Source: DASVUC01 sp038237225
Lineage (GTDB): Bacteria > Planctomycetota > Phycisphaerae > Tepidisphaerales > Tepidisphaeraceae
Direction of reading: 5' to 3'
Length of the DNA stretch: 64,000 nt
NCBI GenBank assembly: GCA_038237225.1
Contig: JBBRYX010000006.1
Coordinates: 1-64,000 of the forward strand
Shown here piece after piece: positions 25,281 to 33,211 of this stretch (its first letter is position 1; the number at the start of each line of letters is the position of its first letter). The notes beneath the pieces are model-generated. The model worked only from the letters and a program-made list of their open reading frames with translations. It made no database searches and was not told the origin of the DNA. The position numbers were made by a program, and so were the translations under genes.

Positions 25281-25697
25281 ATGAAGAGTAATTTGATTTG
25301 GGCGCTCGCAGTGCTGAACGTCGCGCTCCTAAGCGCGCTGCTGTATCGCGCATCCGGCGACAATGCCGCCCACGCGCAGGCGGGAGGAGCGGCGGGCGCA
25401 GTGGGGGCGGCCGGAGCGGTTCGCTCATCCAAGGATGTGCTGATGATCCCCGGCGCGCTCCAGAGTGGATCTAATTCCGTGATTTACCTCATCGATGTCG
25501 GCGGCGCGCCGCATACGCTCAGCGCCATGTCCTATACCGGTCAAACCGTTGAATTCCTCAGCCCTCCCGTTGATCTCGATCGCTTGTTCGAACGCGCCCT
25601 GAACTCCGCCAACACGGGGGGTACGGGCAGGGGAACCGGCACGGGAACGGGAACTGGCACGGGCACCGGAACGCGCGGCGGCACCCGCGTCCGCTAA
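25281..25697 (+). CDS. Small signal-anchored protein with Gly-Thr repeat tail
   Basis: 138 residues, with a perfect AAGGAGG site nine bases before the ATG. The N-terminus has a hydrophobic segment (LIWALAVLNVALLSALLY) and an Ala/Gly-rich linker; residues 55-100 form a compact segment with SNSVIYLIDVGGAPHTL. The tail is a run of Gly-Thr dipeptides ending RGGTRVR, encoded by a GGAACCGG-like repeat at about 25620-25680 that is liable to change in length. It resembles the next gene in signal anchor and in the (V)IYLID/LYILD core, so the two are probably paralogues. Function unknown. Confidence 0.6.
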   Translation: MKSNLIWALAVLNVALLSALLYRASGDNAAHAQAGGAAGAVGAAGAVRSSKDVLMIPGALQSGSNSVIYLIDVGGAPHTLSAMSYTGQTVEFLSPPVDLDRLFERALNSANTGGTGRGTGTGTGTGTGTGTRGGTRVR

Positions 25698-25745
25698 CCG
25701 CGTCAGCACGATTGAACTCGTTATTTAAACAACACGGAAACCATC

Positions 25746-26021
25746 ATGAATCGTAAGAATATTACCCTCGCGTTGCTTTCGTTTTCCGCGGCGTTCCTCC
25801 TCGCCGCCAACCTGCTGGTCCCCAATCACGCTTCCGCTGATATCAGCGTCAAGGAACGCGATTACCAGGTGGTCACCGCCAGCATCGCCACCGGGGGCGA
25901 CGGGCTCTACATCCTCGACACCAGCAGAGGCGTCGTGGGCGTGTTTAGCTATGACCCCTCCAGCCGAAGCATCGTCCCGCGCGCCATCCGCCCCATCGCC
26001 GACGCCTTCGTGACCCGCTAA
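25746..26021 (+). CDS. Small signal-anchored protein, relative of the preceding gene
   Basis: 91 residues: N-terminal hydrophobic signal (ITLALLSFSAAFLLAANLLV) with a possible cleavage after NHASA, then a core with GDGLYILDTSRGVVGVFSYD and a short end. The core matches the preceding protein in order of strands (LYILD against IYLID). It lies 48 bases after that gene and before a strong terminator at 26057, so the two are likely cotranscribed. No known family recognised. Confidence 0.55.
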   Translation: MNRKNITLALLSFSAAFLLAANLLVPNHASADISVKERDYQVVTASIATGGDGLYILDTSRGVVGVFSYDPSSRSIVPRAIRPIADAFVTR

Positions 26022-26056
26022 GCCGCACGAACGCTGAACTTAATTTAATGCGGACC

Positions 26057-26084
26057 AAAGCCCCGGATGTACATCCGGGGCTTT
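26057..26084. terminator. Strong 13-base-pair hairpin terminator
   Basis: AAAGCCCCGGATG, loop TA, then the exact complement. A-T pairs at the base give a T-run on both strands. It separates the small secreted protein genes from bioB. Confidence 0.8.
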
Positions 26085-26147
26085 GTCAAGTAAAACCACG
26101 CACCATCCCGGAAGCCGCGCAATCCGCGGCGAAAGTGAGGAGATTTC

Positions 26148-27260
26148 GTGCACCCGCAGATCGCACAACTGGCAAACAAAGTCCTCGGCGGAGACTTGCT
26201 CTCACGCGACGACGCAGCATATCTCACCCGCCTCAATGGCGACGATCTCTACGACCTCTTCTATTGGGCCAACAAGATCCGCATTCAGTTCATGGGGCGC
26301 GATGTGAAGTTCTGCGCCATCGTCGCGGCCAAAGTAGGGGGGTGCAGTGAAGATTGCGGCTTCTGCGCCCAATCCGAACATCACGACGGCCCTGCCAAAG
26401 AACAATCGCAGATGACCGATGACGATGTCCTCAAAAGTGCCTGGCACGCGGCCGCCGTCGGCGCCGATTCCTTCGGCATCGTCAACAGCGGCCGCGGCCC
26501 CACCCGCCGCGAGCTCGAAGACTGGCTCAAGCCGATCATGATGAAGATCGCGACCGAAGGAAAGACGCGAGCCTGCGCGACCCTCGGCGCGCTCACGCCC
26601 GAAACCGCAAAGTTCCTCTACGACTGCGGCATCCGCCGAATCAACCACAACATCGAAACCTCCGAACGTCACTATCCCAACATCGTCACCACCCATCCCT
26701 TCTCCGAGCGGATCAACACCCTCAAAATCGCCAAGGAAGCCGGCCTATCCCTCTGCTCCGGTGGAATCTTCGGCATGGGCGAGGAATGGGCCGACCGCAT
26801 CGACATGATGTTCACCCTCCGCGAGCTTGGCGTCGATGTGATGCCCATCAACTTCCTCAACGCCATCCACGGCACACCTCTCGCCCATCAACCCAGGCTC
26901 CCCCCCATGGAGTGCCTCAAGATCATCTCGATCGCGCGCTTCGTTCTCCCGAACGCAGAGCTGAAAGTCGCCGGCGGCCGCGAGGTCTGCCTCCGCGATC
27001 TCCAAAGCTGGATCTTCTTCGCCGGCGCCGACAGCACGATGATCGGAAATTATCTGACCACCTACGGCCGCAAGCCCGAGACCGATCATCAAATGGTCAT
27101 GGACCTCGGCCTGATGTGGAAGAGCTACGACGGTGGGGGGGTGGCGCCCTCTTCGCCGGACCCGAAACTAAACCGCGTCGCCCACACCGGCAAACACCAG
27201 ATCCCCATCCTATACGAACGCGAGACCACGCTGACTCCGTCTTCCATCGGACCGAGCTAA
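26148..27260 (+). CDS. bioB: Biotin synthase
   Basis: Radical-SAM enzyme that inserts sulfur into dethiobiotin. The 370 residues have the 4Fe-4S motif C66-x3-C70-x2-C73 in CSEDCGFCAQS, then GADSFGIVNSGRGP, LGALTPE, RINHNIETSERHYP, LCSGGIFGMGE, PINFLNAIHGTPLA and AGGREVCLRDLQ, with the Arg typical of BioB, and NYLTTYGR. The start is a GTG at 26148 after GAGGAG. The C-terminus is longer than in E. coli. No other biotin gene is adjacent. The next plus-strand gene is a ketoacyl synthase separated by a nested repeat, so a link through pimeloyl chain building is possible but unproven. Confidence 0.94.
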   Translation: MHPQIAQLANKVLGGDLLSRDDAAYLTRLNGDDLYDLFYWANKIRIQFMGRDVKFCAIVAAKVGGCSEDCGFCAQSEHHDGPAKEQSQMTDDDVLKSAWHAAAVGADSFGIVNSGRGPTRRELEDWLKPIMMKIATEGKTRACATLGALTPETAKFLYDCGIRRINHNIETSERHYPNIVTTHPFSERINTLKIAKEAGLSLCSGGIFGMGEEWADRIDMMFTLRELGVDVMPINFLNAIHGTPLAHQPRLPPMECLKIISIARFVLPNAELKVAGGREVCLRDLQSWIFFAGADSTMIGNYLTTYGRKPETDHQMVMDLGLMWKSYDGGGVAPSSPDPKLNRVAHTGKHQIPILYERETTLTPSSIGPS

Positions 27261-27287
27261 ATGGCTCTGCGTGATTCGGCGCTGATT

Positions 27288-27461
27288 GTCATCCTGAGAG
27301 GGTGTGAATTTTTAGTAGCATGGGCGTCTCGCCCATGTTCTTCAGAAGAACATGGGCGAGACGCCCATGCTACTGTTGAAAAGGTCACAACCTTTGAGGT
27401 ACTCCGAAGGATCTGGCTAAATGGCCCACCAGGCAGATCCTTCGGCGTACCTCAGGATGAC
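27288..27461. repeat. Nested palindromic repeat element, copy 1
   Basis: The outer ends are GTCATCCTGAG at 27288 and its exact complement at 27451. Inside lies a perfect inverted repeat with 28-base arms (27315-27342 and 27346-27373) starting GTAGCATGGGCG, and each arm is itself a small hairpin. A third pair around CTCCGAAGGATCTG and AGATCCTTCGGCG (27396-27450) completes it. No coding capacity. A second copy with the same order of parts lies at 53894-54182. Confidence 0.85.
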
Positions 27462-27538
27462 GACGAACAGCGCGTGATCTTTCATGGTGATATAGTGAGT
27501 GTTGAGGGTCTGACGGCGCGTTGACCCCTGTTGTTGTC

Positions 27539-28657
27539 ATGCCCATCATCCCCGCTATCACCGGCCTCGGACTCGTCACCCCGCTCGGAACCAGCGCCGA
27601 CGAAACCTGGTCAGCGCTGCTCGCCGGCCGCTTCATCTCCACCCACGCCCGCGCCGCCTTGCCCTCAACTCACGATCATGCCCGCGTCGAACAACTCGCC
27701 GTATGTGCGACGCGCGAAGCTCTAGCTCAAACTCCACAGCGCCCCGAAGTACCAACCGCGCTCGTCGTCGGCACCTCCAAAGGCGCCGTCCTGGATTGGA
27801 TCACCCCCCTGCCACACATCCCCGAAACTCCATGTATAGCAGGGGGGTGCAACCGCGCATTTGGCCTAGCCTCAACCGCGACCCATCTTGCCACCGTCCT
27901 GAAACTTCCCCCAGGCCCCCGCCTCACCTTATCGGCCGCGTGCGCCAGTTCACTCAACGCCCTGATCCGAGCCGTCATGATGATCCAATCCGGCGAGGTC
28001 GAGCGCGCCGTCGTCGTTGCCGTGGAATCCTCCATTCACCCCCTTTTCATCGGATGTTTCCAGCGGCTGGGGGTTCTGCCGCGGGAGGAAATCGGATGCC
28101 GCCCATTCGATAAAAATCGCGATGGTTTCCTGATCTCCGAAGCCGCCGCCGTCGTGTGCGTCGAAGCCGTCAATCCCAAACGTCCGGGCCCATCGCCCAT
28201 CACCCTGATCGATCGCTATACCCTGGCCGGCGATGCAACTCATCTCACCAATTCCGACCCATCCGCCCAGACCCTGCGGCGAATGCTTCGTCATGTCACG
28301 CAAGATCATCCGCCCGATCTGATCCACGCCCATGCCACGGGAACGATCTCAAACGATCCGGTGGAACTGTCCGCGTACGAGAACGAATGCGCATCGGATG
28401 GGCATCACCCCATCGTCTACTCGCACAAAGGCGCCCTCGGTCACAGCCTCGGCGCCGCCGGTTTGGTTGCGGTGATCCTCAACTGCCTCGCCCATCGCCA
28501 CGGCCTCGTTCCCGCGAACATCCGCACAACCAACCCGCTCCCCACAAAGCGCCTTAGTCTATGCGCAAAACCCCTGCACCAACCCATCCACCACAGCATC
28601 GCCATCGCAGCCGGTTTGGGCGGCGCCATGGCCGCAATCTCGCTCAAATCCCCCTGA
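27539..28657 (+). CDS. Beta-ketoacyl-ACP synthase (KAS I/II family)
   Basis: Condensing enzyme with the Cys-His-His triad: Cys145 in SAACASSLN, His in HATGT and His in HSLGAAG. The fold signatures GLGLVTPLG at the start and GLGGAMAAI at the end are present. At 372 residues it is shorter than FabF (about 410), with losses in the N-terminal half, so it may be a specialised synthase rather than the housekeeping FabF. No acyl carrier protein or partner gene lies adjacent. The frame begins at a TTG at 27521; the ATG at 27539 is used here because it starts the family N-terminus, although neither has a strong ribosome-binding site. Confidence 0.85.
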   Translation: MPIIPAITGLGLVTPLGTSADETWSALLAGRFISTHARAALPSTHDHARVEQLAVCATREALAQTPQRPEVPTALVVGTSKGAVLDWITPLPHIPETPCIAGGCNRAFGLASTATHLATVLKLPPGPRLTLSAACASSLNALIRAVMMIQSGEVERAVVVAVESSIHPLFIGCFQRLGVLPREEIGCRPFDKNRDGFLISEAAAVVCVEAVNPKRPGPSPITLIDRYTLAGDATHLTNSDPSAQTLRRMLRHVTQDHPPDLIHAHATGTISNDPVELSAYENECASDGHHPIVYSHKGALGHSLGAAGLVAVILNCLAHRHGLVPANIRTTNPLPTKRLSLCAKPLHQPIHHSIAIAAGLGGAMAAISLKSP

Positions 28658-28659
28658 TA

Positions 28660-29040
28660 TTGGCGTGTAAAGCTGAACTTAACATAACCCTCATTATGGG
28701 ACGTGATAGGGGGGTCGCAGGGGTGACTGCTTAAACGTCCGAGAGGCTCTGAGCCTCGAAGCTGGTTGCGTCATGAAACACATACTCAGCGACCAATCGA
28801 GTTATGCCAAGTTCAACAGCGGGTATCAATCCCCTGCGAACATTGGCTTACCCCGTGGACCTCCTTACGGGTGCCACAGGGCGAGGCGTCGTGTGTTAGT
28901 CGCACACGGCGCGGGCTGCTGAGAGGCAGCGAGAGGTCGTCGACGAGCTGGTGAAAGGTGCCGCCCATCGCCGCGCGATCTCGATTGTCCCGCCGCCGGC
29001 CGGTTCATCCCAAGAAGGCGTTCTGTTTTAACCGAGGTAA
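28660..29040 (+). ncRNA. Candidate structured non-coding RNA between convergent genes
   Basis: About 380 bases without a convincing gene between the stops at 28657 (plus) and 29058 (minus). A promoter-like pair TTGGCG, 17 bases, CATAAC lies at 28660-28688. Successive stems follow: GAGGC/GCCTC (28743/28753), TGGTTGC/GCGACCA (28763/28789), GCCAA-GTTC/GAAC-TTGGC (28806/28838), ACCCCGT/ACGGGT with one bulge (28850/28867), a nine-pair stem CGTCGTGTG/CACACGGCG (28887/28903) and GCTGC/GCAGC (28915/28926). It was compared by eye with RNase P, tmRNA, SRP RNA and group II intron signatures and does not show them. The class is unknown. Confidence 0.4.
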
Positions 29041-29057
29041 CCCGCATGTCCGAACAT

Positions 29058-29600
29058 TCAATCCCGACACTTTTCCACCTTCCTTGGGCGCCTGAAACGG
29101 AGAAGCCCGTGATCGAACTTGTTCTTCGGCTGGATGCTGAAGGCAGGTTGTGCGGCTTTGTTTTTGTTGAAGTCGCCGATGCGATCGATCAGGTCCCGCA
29201 CCCCGTAGTCAACGGCAAACTTCAATCCCAGTCCGACCGCCTTAATGACCGTCGCCACGGGTTGCAGCGGCGCGATGTTGATTGACCCGGATCGCACATT
29301 TGGCTTGCGCCGCATCGACGGTTGTTGTCCGCTTCCCCATCCTTTGGCGCTGCGGTTGCCTGCAGAACGAAACACGTTAAGTGTTCGGAGGTGGCGAAGA
29401 ACCTGCAAGCCTCGAGGCTCGCCCGGGAATGGTTCGCGTGGACGCTTCCACAGTTGATCGTAAACGAGTTCTTCCGCGACCGATTCATCGAATCCTGGGA
29501 AGAGGTCAAGGACCGCTCTTTGATCCGCCGGACTCAAACGTGCAAACGCCGCGTGAAAAACTTCCTCGTCCAGCGTTTCACCCAGATCGGAAGTGCCCAA
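29058..29600 (-). CDS. Hypothetical protein, 180 residues
   Basis: No family recognised. The N-terminal 50 residues look like a helical module (DEEVFHAAFARLSPADQRAVLDLFPGFDESVAEELVYDQLW), the middle is basic, and residues 110-150 contain VGLGLKFAVDYGVRDLIDRIGDF. Codon third positions are mostly G or C. It starts 31 bases downstream of the stop of the frameshifted gene at 29631-30040, so the two form a small unit on the minus strand. Their join to a truncated glycoside hydrolase upstream suggests the pair arrived by insertion or was left after a deletion. Confidence 0.5.
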   Translation of the reverse strand: MGTSDLGETLDEEVFHAAFARLSPADQRAVLDLFPGFDESVAEELVYDQLWKRPREPFPGEPRGLQVLRHLRTLNVFRSAGNRSAKGWGSGQQPSMRRKPNVRSGSINIAPLQPVATVIKAVGLGLKFAVDYGVRDLIDRIGDFNKNKAAQPAFSIQPKNKFDHGLLRFRRPRKVEKCRD

Positions 29601-29630
29601 TCGAATCCAAATCTCGCGCGTGACTTTGTT

Positions 29631-30040
29631 TTAATGCCCCGGGGATTCGTAGAGCCTCCTCAATTCCTCCTTGATCGGTTCCGCGAGTTCGATGAAGGCA
29701 TCGATCTTCGACGGCACCCGGAGGGCCTCGCCCCGGGGGAATTGAATCGTCTTTCTCCCATCCAGAGCGATCACGCCTGTTGCAAAAGATCGTTCTTCGA
29801 GAGCGGGAATTAACGGAACAAAATGGATGGGGAGAGAGGTTCCGTCGGGCGCTGCAATTAGCCAACCGTCGACGGCGTCTTTGACGGTGAAGTCGTCGGC
29901 GAAGTGTTGTCTGAGGAAGGCACGCCCTTTGGCTTCGGACGCGGAGCGTCCTTGAGGATTTTCACCCTCGGATCCCGAATCAGGCGAACGCCGGATTGTT
30001 CGGTTTGTGCGTTCGTCGGATTGTCCGCCTTCTCGTTCAT
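29631..30040 (-). CDS. Hypothetical protein needing a -1 frameshift at AAAGGGC
   Basis: The ATG at 30040 has GGAGG six bases upstream and opens a frame beginning MNEKADNPTNAQTEQ with coding-like third positions. That frame reads on through DAPRPKPKG into low-complexity Ser/Thr/Pro and stops at 29858. The frame one base back becomes coding-like at the same place (RAFLRQHFADDF, then a core with DGTSLPIHFVP) and stops at 29631. At the crossing, 29930-29924, is A AAG GGC, a heptamer of the X-XXY-YYZ type that permits -1 slippage. Joined, the product is about 136 residues. It may be programmed frameshifting, a frameshift mutation or a sequence error. The family is not recognised. Confidence 0.45.
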
Positions 30041-30386
30041 CACTGCCTCCAGTATTCGATTTATCGGCTGAACGGTCAACCGAAAACATTTCCGCCGTGT
30101 GCCGAGGCTTGTTCGACTCGGCCGACCCAACCACCTCACGCTTCGGTCCTTCAACCTTCACCGGCTCATGGAACAGCGGCTTCTGATCACCCACACCGGA
30201 CGAGAGAATCTCGTCCTGCCCGAAGATCCCTTTTTCGTGGGCGGACGACCCAGCCTGGTAGAACCCGCCAGCGGCGGGTGGGCGGAGCAGATGATCGGTC
30301 CGCGTTGCCAACTCATCGTCAAGGGCAATCTTCAGAACATCCGGCAGGCTGCTGATGTCGCCGGCATTCTTAGAGTCCAGTTTTTC

Positions 30387-30782
30387 GCGATGCTCCCCCA
30401 CAAACGCCCGGTTCACGTAAAGATCCGTCTTCAGATTCGCCCCATCTAACTTCAGGTAGAACCTCTTCCCCCCATCGGCCTCCGAAGGCATGATGTGCCG
30501 CCGATACCAACCAATCCCCCGGTAGTAATCGCTGCTCCCATCCTGCCCATCCGATGCGTTCCAGGTATGCGGAACCGACACCGACGACCAGTTGGAATCG
30601 TTGTAAGTAACCACCTCCGCCCCCGCTACATCCGCCCGTGCAAACTTCCATCCCCCATCCAGGCTCGTCACCACCCGCGGATCCGCGGGAGCGGAATACG
30701 CAAGCAGGCAACGGCTCTCCAGCGTCTCCATCGCCGCCCGCCGCAACCGCCCGCGCCTTCTCCTGCAAAAATCCATAGACAT
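30387..30782 (-). pseudogene. N-terminal fragment of an exported glycoside hydrolase family 2 protein
   Basis: From the ATG at 30782 the product has a basic leader, the motif METLESRCLLA (planctomycete LEPR-XLL type), and then a GH2 sugar-binding domain start: DGGWKFARADVAGAEV, NWSSVSVPHTWNA, YYRGIGWYRRHI and KLDGANLKTDLYVN. GH2 enzymes (beta-galactosidases and relatives) have about 600-1000 residues. Here the homology ends at VGEH, near 30387, and the frame runs on into unrelated sequence as far as 29631. The catalytic barrel is absent, so the fragment cannot be an active enzyme. The stretch 30041-30386 carries no recognised domain. Confidence 0.65.
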
Positions 30783-31010
30783 CCGTCCCCGCCACGCAAC
30801 CCGAAATGGCATAACCATCCTATCGCCCCCCCCACCCGCTTCAAGCAATTTCCCGATCACCCTCAATCACGCTCGACCCAGCATAACCCTCCGTTGATGA
30901 GTTGGCCTGAACCTTCGCGCCCCACGCATTTGCGATCTTTCCCCCTCCCCACCATCCGTCCCTTCGTCGCTTTGTCCCTTCCCCCTTCTTCGCTATCATC
31001 CCCCTATCCC

Positions 31011-31811
31011 ATGCCCAAACTGCAAGACACCTTCACCAACCTCCACGCCAAAAACCACATCGGCCTCATGCCGTTCATTCCCGCCGGCTACCCCGATCTC
31101 GAAACCACCGCCGCCTGTCTCCCCGCACTCGAACACGCCGGCGCCTCCATCATCGAAATCGGCATCCCCTTCTCCGACCCCATCGCCGATGGCCCGATCA
31201 TCCAGGAAGCCTTCACCAAAGCCCTCCTCAGAAAACTCAAGCTCGCCGACATCTTCCAAACCATCAAGTCCACGCGATCCTCCGTCTCCATCCCCCTCAT
31301 GGCCATGGTCAGCTACTCCATCGTCTTCCGCCACGGCCTCGACCGCTTCTGCACCGAAGCCAAAGACGCCGGATTCGACGGTCTCATCCTTCCCGACCTT
31401 CCCCTTCCCGAATCCGAATCCGTCGCCAAGTCCGTCCAATCCCAAGGCCTTGACACCATCTTCCTCATCGCCCCCACCACCTCCCCCGAGCGCCGCAAGC
31501 ACATCGCCAGGCTCTGCTCCGGCTTCGTCTACTACCTCTCCATCGCCGGCATCACCGGTGAGCGCACCACCCTCCCCCAAAACCTCGAAGCCAACATCAA
31601 AAACCTCAAAACCCTCTGCGACCGCCCCATCTGCGTCGGCTTCGGTATCAGCACGCCTCAGCACGTCGCCCAGCTCGCGCCCTTCGCCGACGGCGCCATC
31701 GTCGGCTCCGCCGTCGTCCGCCGAATGGTCCAGCACGAAAACGCCGGTCCCGCCGCCATCGCCACAGCCGTCGGAGATTACACTCGAGAGCTCTTGTCCT
31801 CTTCACGCTGA
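31011..31811 (+). CDS. trpA: Tryptophan synthase alpha chain
   Basis: Cleaves indole-3-glycerol phosphate to indole and glyceraldehyde 3-phosphate, normally in complex with TrpB. The 266 residues include PFIPAGYPD, IIEIGIPFSDPIADGP with catalytic Glu49 and Asp60, MAMVSYSIVFRHG, GLILPDLPLPE, SGFVYYLSIAGITGER and CVGFGISTPQHV. Length and motifs are complete. The frame is open far upstream (from 30495), but the family N-terminus MPKLQDTF is at the ATG at 31011; no clear ribosome-binding site precedes it. It stands alone: trpB and the other trp genes are not adjacent. Confidence 0.95.
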   Translation: MPKLQDTFTNLHAKNHIGLMPFIPAGYPDLETTAACLPALEHAGASIIEIGIPFSDPIADGPIIQEAFTKALLRKLKLADIFQTIKSTRSSVSIPLMAMVSYSIVFRHGLDRFCTEAKDAGFDGLILPDLPLPESESVAKSVQSQGLDTIFLIAPTTSPERRKHIARLCSGFVYYLSIAGITGERTTLPQNLEANIKNLKTLCDRPICVGFGISTPQHVAQLAPFADGAIVGSAVVRRMVQHENAGPAAIATAVGDYTRELLSSSR

Positions 31812-31853
31812 GGCGCCAATCAACATGGCCACCGCAACCTCTTTTTCGTCATT

Positions 31854-31900
31854 GGGATTTCGGATTTGTTTCGGATTTCGGGTTTCGGATTTCGGATTTC
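31854..31900. repeat. Tandem degenerate GGATTTC repeat
   Basis: Seven to eight imperfect copies of a unit like TCGGATT(T) in a row, in the gap between trpA and the sigma factor gene. It is a simple-sequence tract that may vary in length. Confidence 0.7.
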
Positions 31901-32006
31901 ACCCCTGTTCACTTAAACCAAAGCCCGATAAACCCTTATGATGTTCTAGCTGCTTTACAAAATCCGCCCGCACCTCTAACCCAACCCCAGATACAGTGTC
32001 CTACCT

Positions 32007-32633
32007 ATGGAGCCGCAGGCGACCGACCCCATGAATGATCCGACGTCGCCCACGGAACCGTCGGATGGGCAATTGGTCCGCGAAACGCTCAACGGCAATC
32101 GAGCGTCCTACGACCAGCTCATCCGCCGATACCAACGGCAGGCCGTCGCCGTCTCTTACAGGCTCCTTGGGAACAGCCACGATGCGATGGAGGTCACTCA
32201 GGACGCCTTCCTGAAGTCCTTCACCAGCCTCGCCAGCCTGCAAAAGCCCGAAGCCTTCGGCGGCTGGTTGATGCGAATCGTATCCAACCTGTCCCTCAAC
32301 TATCGCCGCGGCCGAAAGATCCGCTCCCAGCTTCCCCTCGACGACATGCTGGGAAAAGGTTCAAGCGACCAGGCCGACGCCGGCGGCAGCGAGTGGATGA
32401 GCCGGGACGTGGATCCCCACCACCGCATGGAAAGCTCTGAGCTAGGCTCAAAGCTCCAACAGGCTTTGAACCAGCTCCCCGAAAAACAACGCCTTGCGAT
32501 CGTCATGTTCACCATCGAACAGATGCCCCAGAAAGACGTAGCAGAAGCGCTCAAGTGCTCGGTCGAAGCCGTCAAATGGCACGTCTTCCAAGGCCGTAAA
32601 AAATTGAAAGCGTTCTTGAAGGACTATCTGTAA
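32007..32633 (+). CDS. ECF-type RNA polymerase sigma factor
   Basis: 208 residues with the two conserved sigma regions. Region 2 (residues about 30-100) has YDQLIRRYQRQAVAVSYRLL and the DAMEVTQDAFLKSF helix that binds core polymerase and the -10 element. Region 4 (about 145-208) has LPEKQRLAIVMFTIEQMPQKDVAEALKCSVEAVKWHVFQGRKKLK, the -35 helix-turn-helix. Region 3 is absent, as in all extracytoplasmic-function sigma factors. The next gene overlaps the stop (TAATG), a strong sign that it is the cognate anti-sigma factor. The target promoters are unknown. A second ATG at 32031 is possible. Confidence 0.92.
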   Translation: MEPQATDPMNDPTSPTEPSDGQLVRETLNGNRASYDQLIRRYQRQAVAVSYRLLGNSHDAMEVTQDAFLKSFTSLASLQKPEAFGGWLMRIVSNLSLNYRRGRKIRSQLPLDDMLGKGSSDQADAGGSEWMSRDVDPHHRMESSELGSKLQQALNQLPEKQRLAIVMFTIEQMPQKDVAEALKCSVEAVKWHVFQGRKKLKAFLKDYL

Positions 32634-33196
32634 TGACTCGCGACCAGCTCGAGTTTCTCATCAGCCAATACGTCGACGGCACCCTGCCGCCGGACGAACA
32701 CGCTGCGCTCGAGCATCGCCTTCAATCGGATACCAAAGCCCGGCAGATCCTCAACGAATTCCGCTCCCTGAACGATCTTCTCCGAACCCAGCTGCCATCG
32801 ATTCCCGATGTGAACTGGGATCAGTTCGCCGCCGGCACATCCCGCGCAATCGCCGATGAAGAAGCACCCGCCATCCGAATGCGAATCTTCACGTGGAGCC
32901 GCCTTGCGATCGCCGCCTCCGTGCTTCTCGTTGTGGGGATCGGCATGCTCATCAATCGCAGTGCTCCGACAAAGAACAACCCGCCGAAGCTCCAGGCCTT
33001 CGCCCACATCGAGGGCCCCACCGCCGAACCCGCAACCCAACCCGCCGTCGTCCAAGTCACCGTCGGCCCAGCCACCGAAGTCGCCGAGTCTCAGTACCCC
33101 CTCGACAACATCGTCTTCGGCCCCTCCAGCGTCAGCCTGATTGCCACCAGCAATGAACCCGCGCAAGATACTCACCACTCGCCGTACCAGCGGTGA
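32633..33196 (+). CDS. Membrane anti-sigma factor
   Basis: 187 residues. Residues 1-60 form the sigma-binding helical part (LEFLISQYVDGTLPPDEHAALEHRLQSD), without the Cys/His zinc motif of many anti-sigma domains. A single membrane helix is at about 88-105 (LAIAASVLLVVGIGMLI), and an extracytoplasmic tail of about 80 residues follows, rich in Pro, Thr and Ala. The start overlaps the sigma stop by one base. The pair is followed 15 bases later by an exported STN-domain protein, so a signal sensed outside the membrane probably controls the sigma factor. Confidence 0.8.
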   Translation: MTRDQLEFLISQYVDGTLPPDEHAALEHRLQSDTKARQILNEFRSLNDLLRTQLPSIPDVNWDQFAAGTSRAIADEEAPAIRMRIFTWSRLAIAASVLLVVGIGMLINRSAPTKNNPPKLQAFAHIEGPTAEPATQPAVVQVTVGPATEVAESQYPLDNIVFGPSSVSLIATSNEPAQDTHHSPYQR

Positions 33197-33211
33197 AACA
33201 GGGAGATCTTT

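Noticed and set aside
25620..25680. A CRISPR-like repeat at the Gly-Thr tract
   Set aside because: The units are six bases long, adjacent and in frame within a gene; there are no spacers.
28766..28954. A plus-strand frame of 62 codons in the folded stretch
   Set aside because: Its composition is Arg/Ser-rich without coding bias, and the stems across it explain the sequence better.
28660..29040. A group II intron, RNase P or tmRNA in this stretch
   Set aside because: No domain V hairpin, no GAGGAAAGTCC-type block and no tRNA-like end or tag frame could be found.
29322..29813. A plus-strand frame of 163 codons opposite the two-gene unit
   Set aside because: The minus-strand frames there have better third-position bias and a strong ribosome-binding site, so this is probably a shadow.
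30495..31010. N-terminal extension of the trpA frame
   Set aside because: The family N-terminus starts at 31011, and the upstream part mirrors the GH2 fragment on the other strand.
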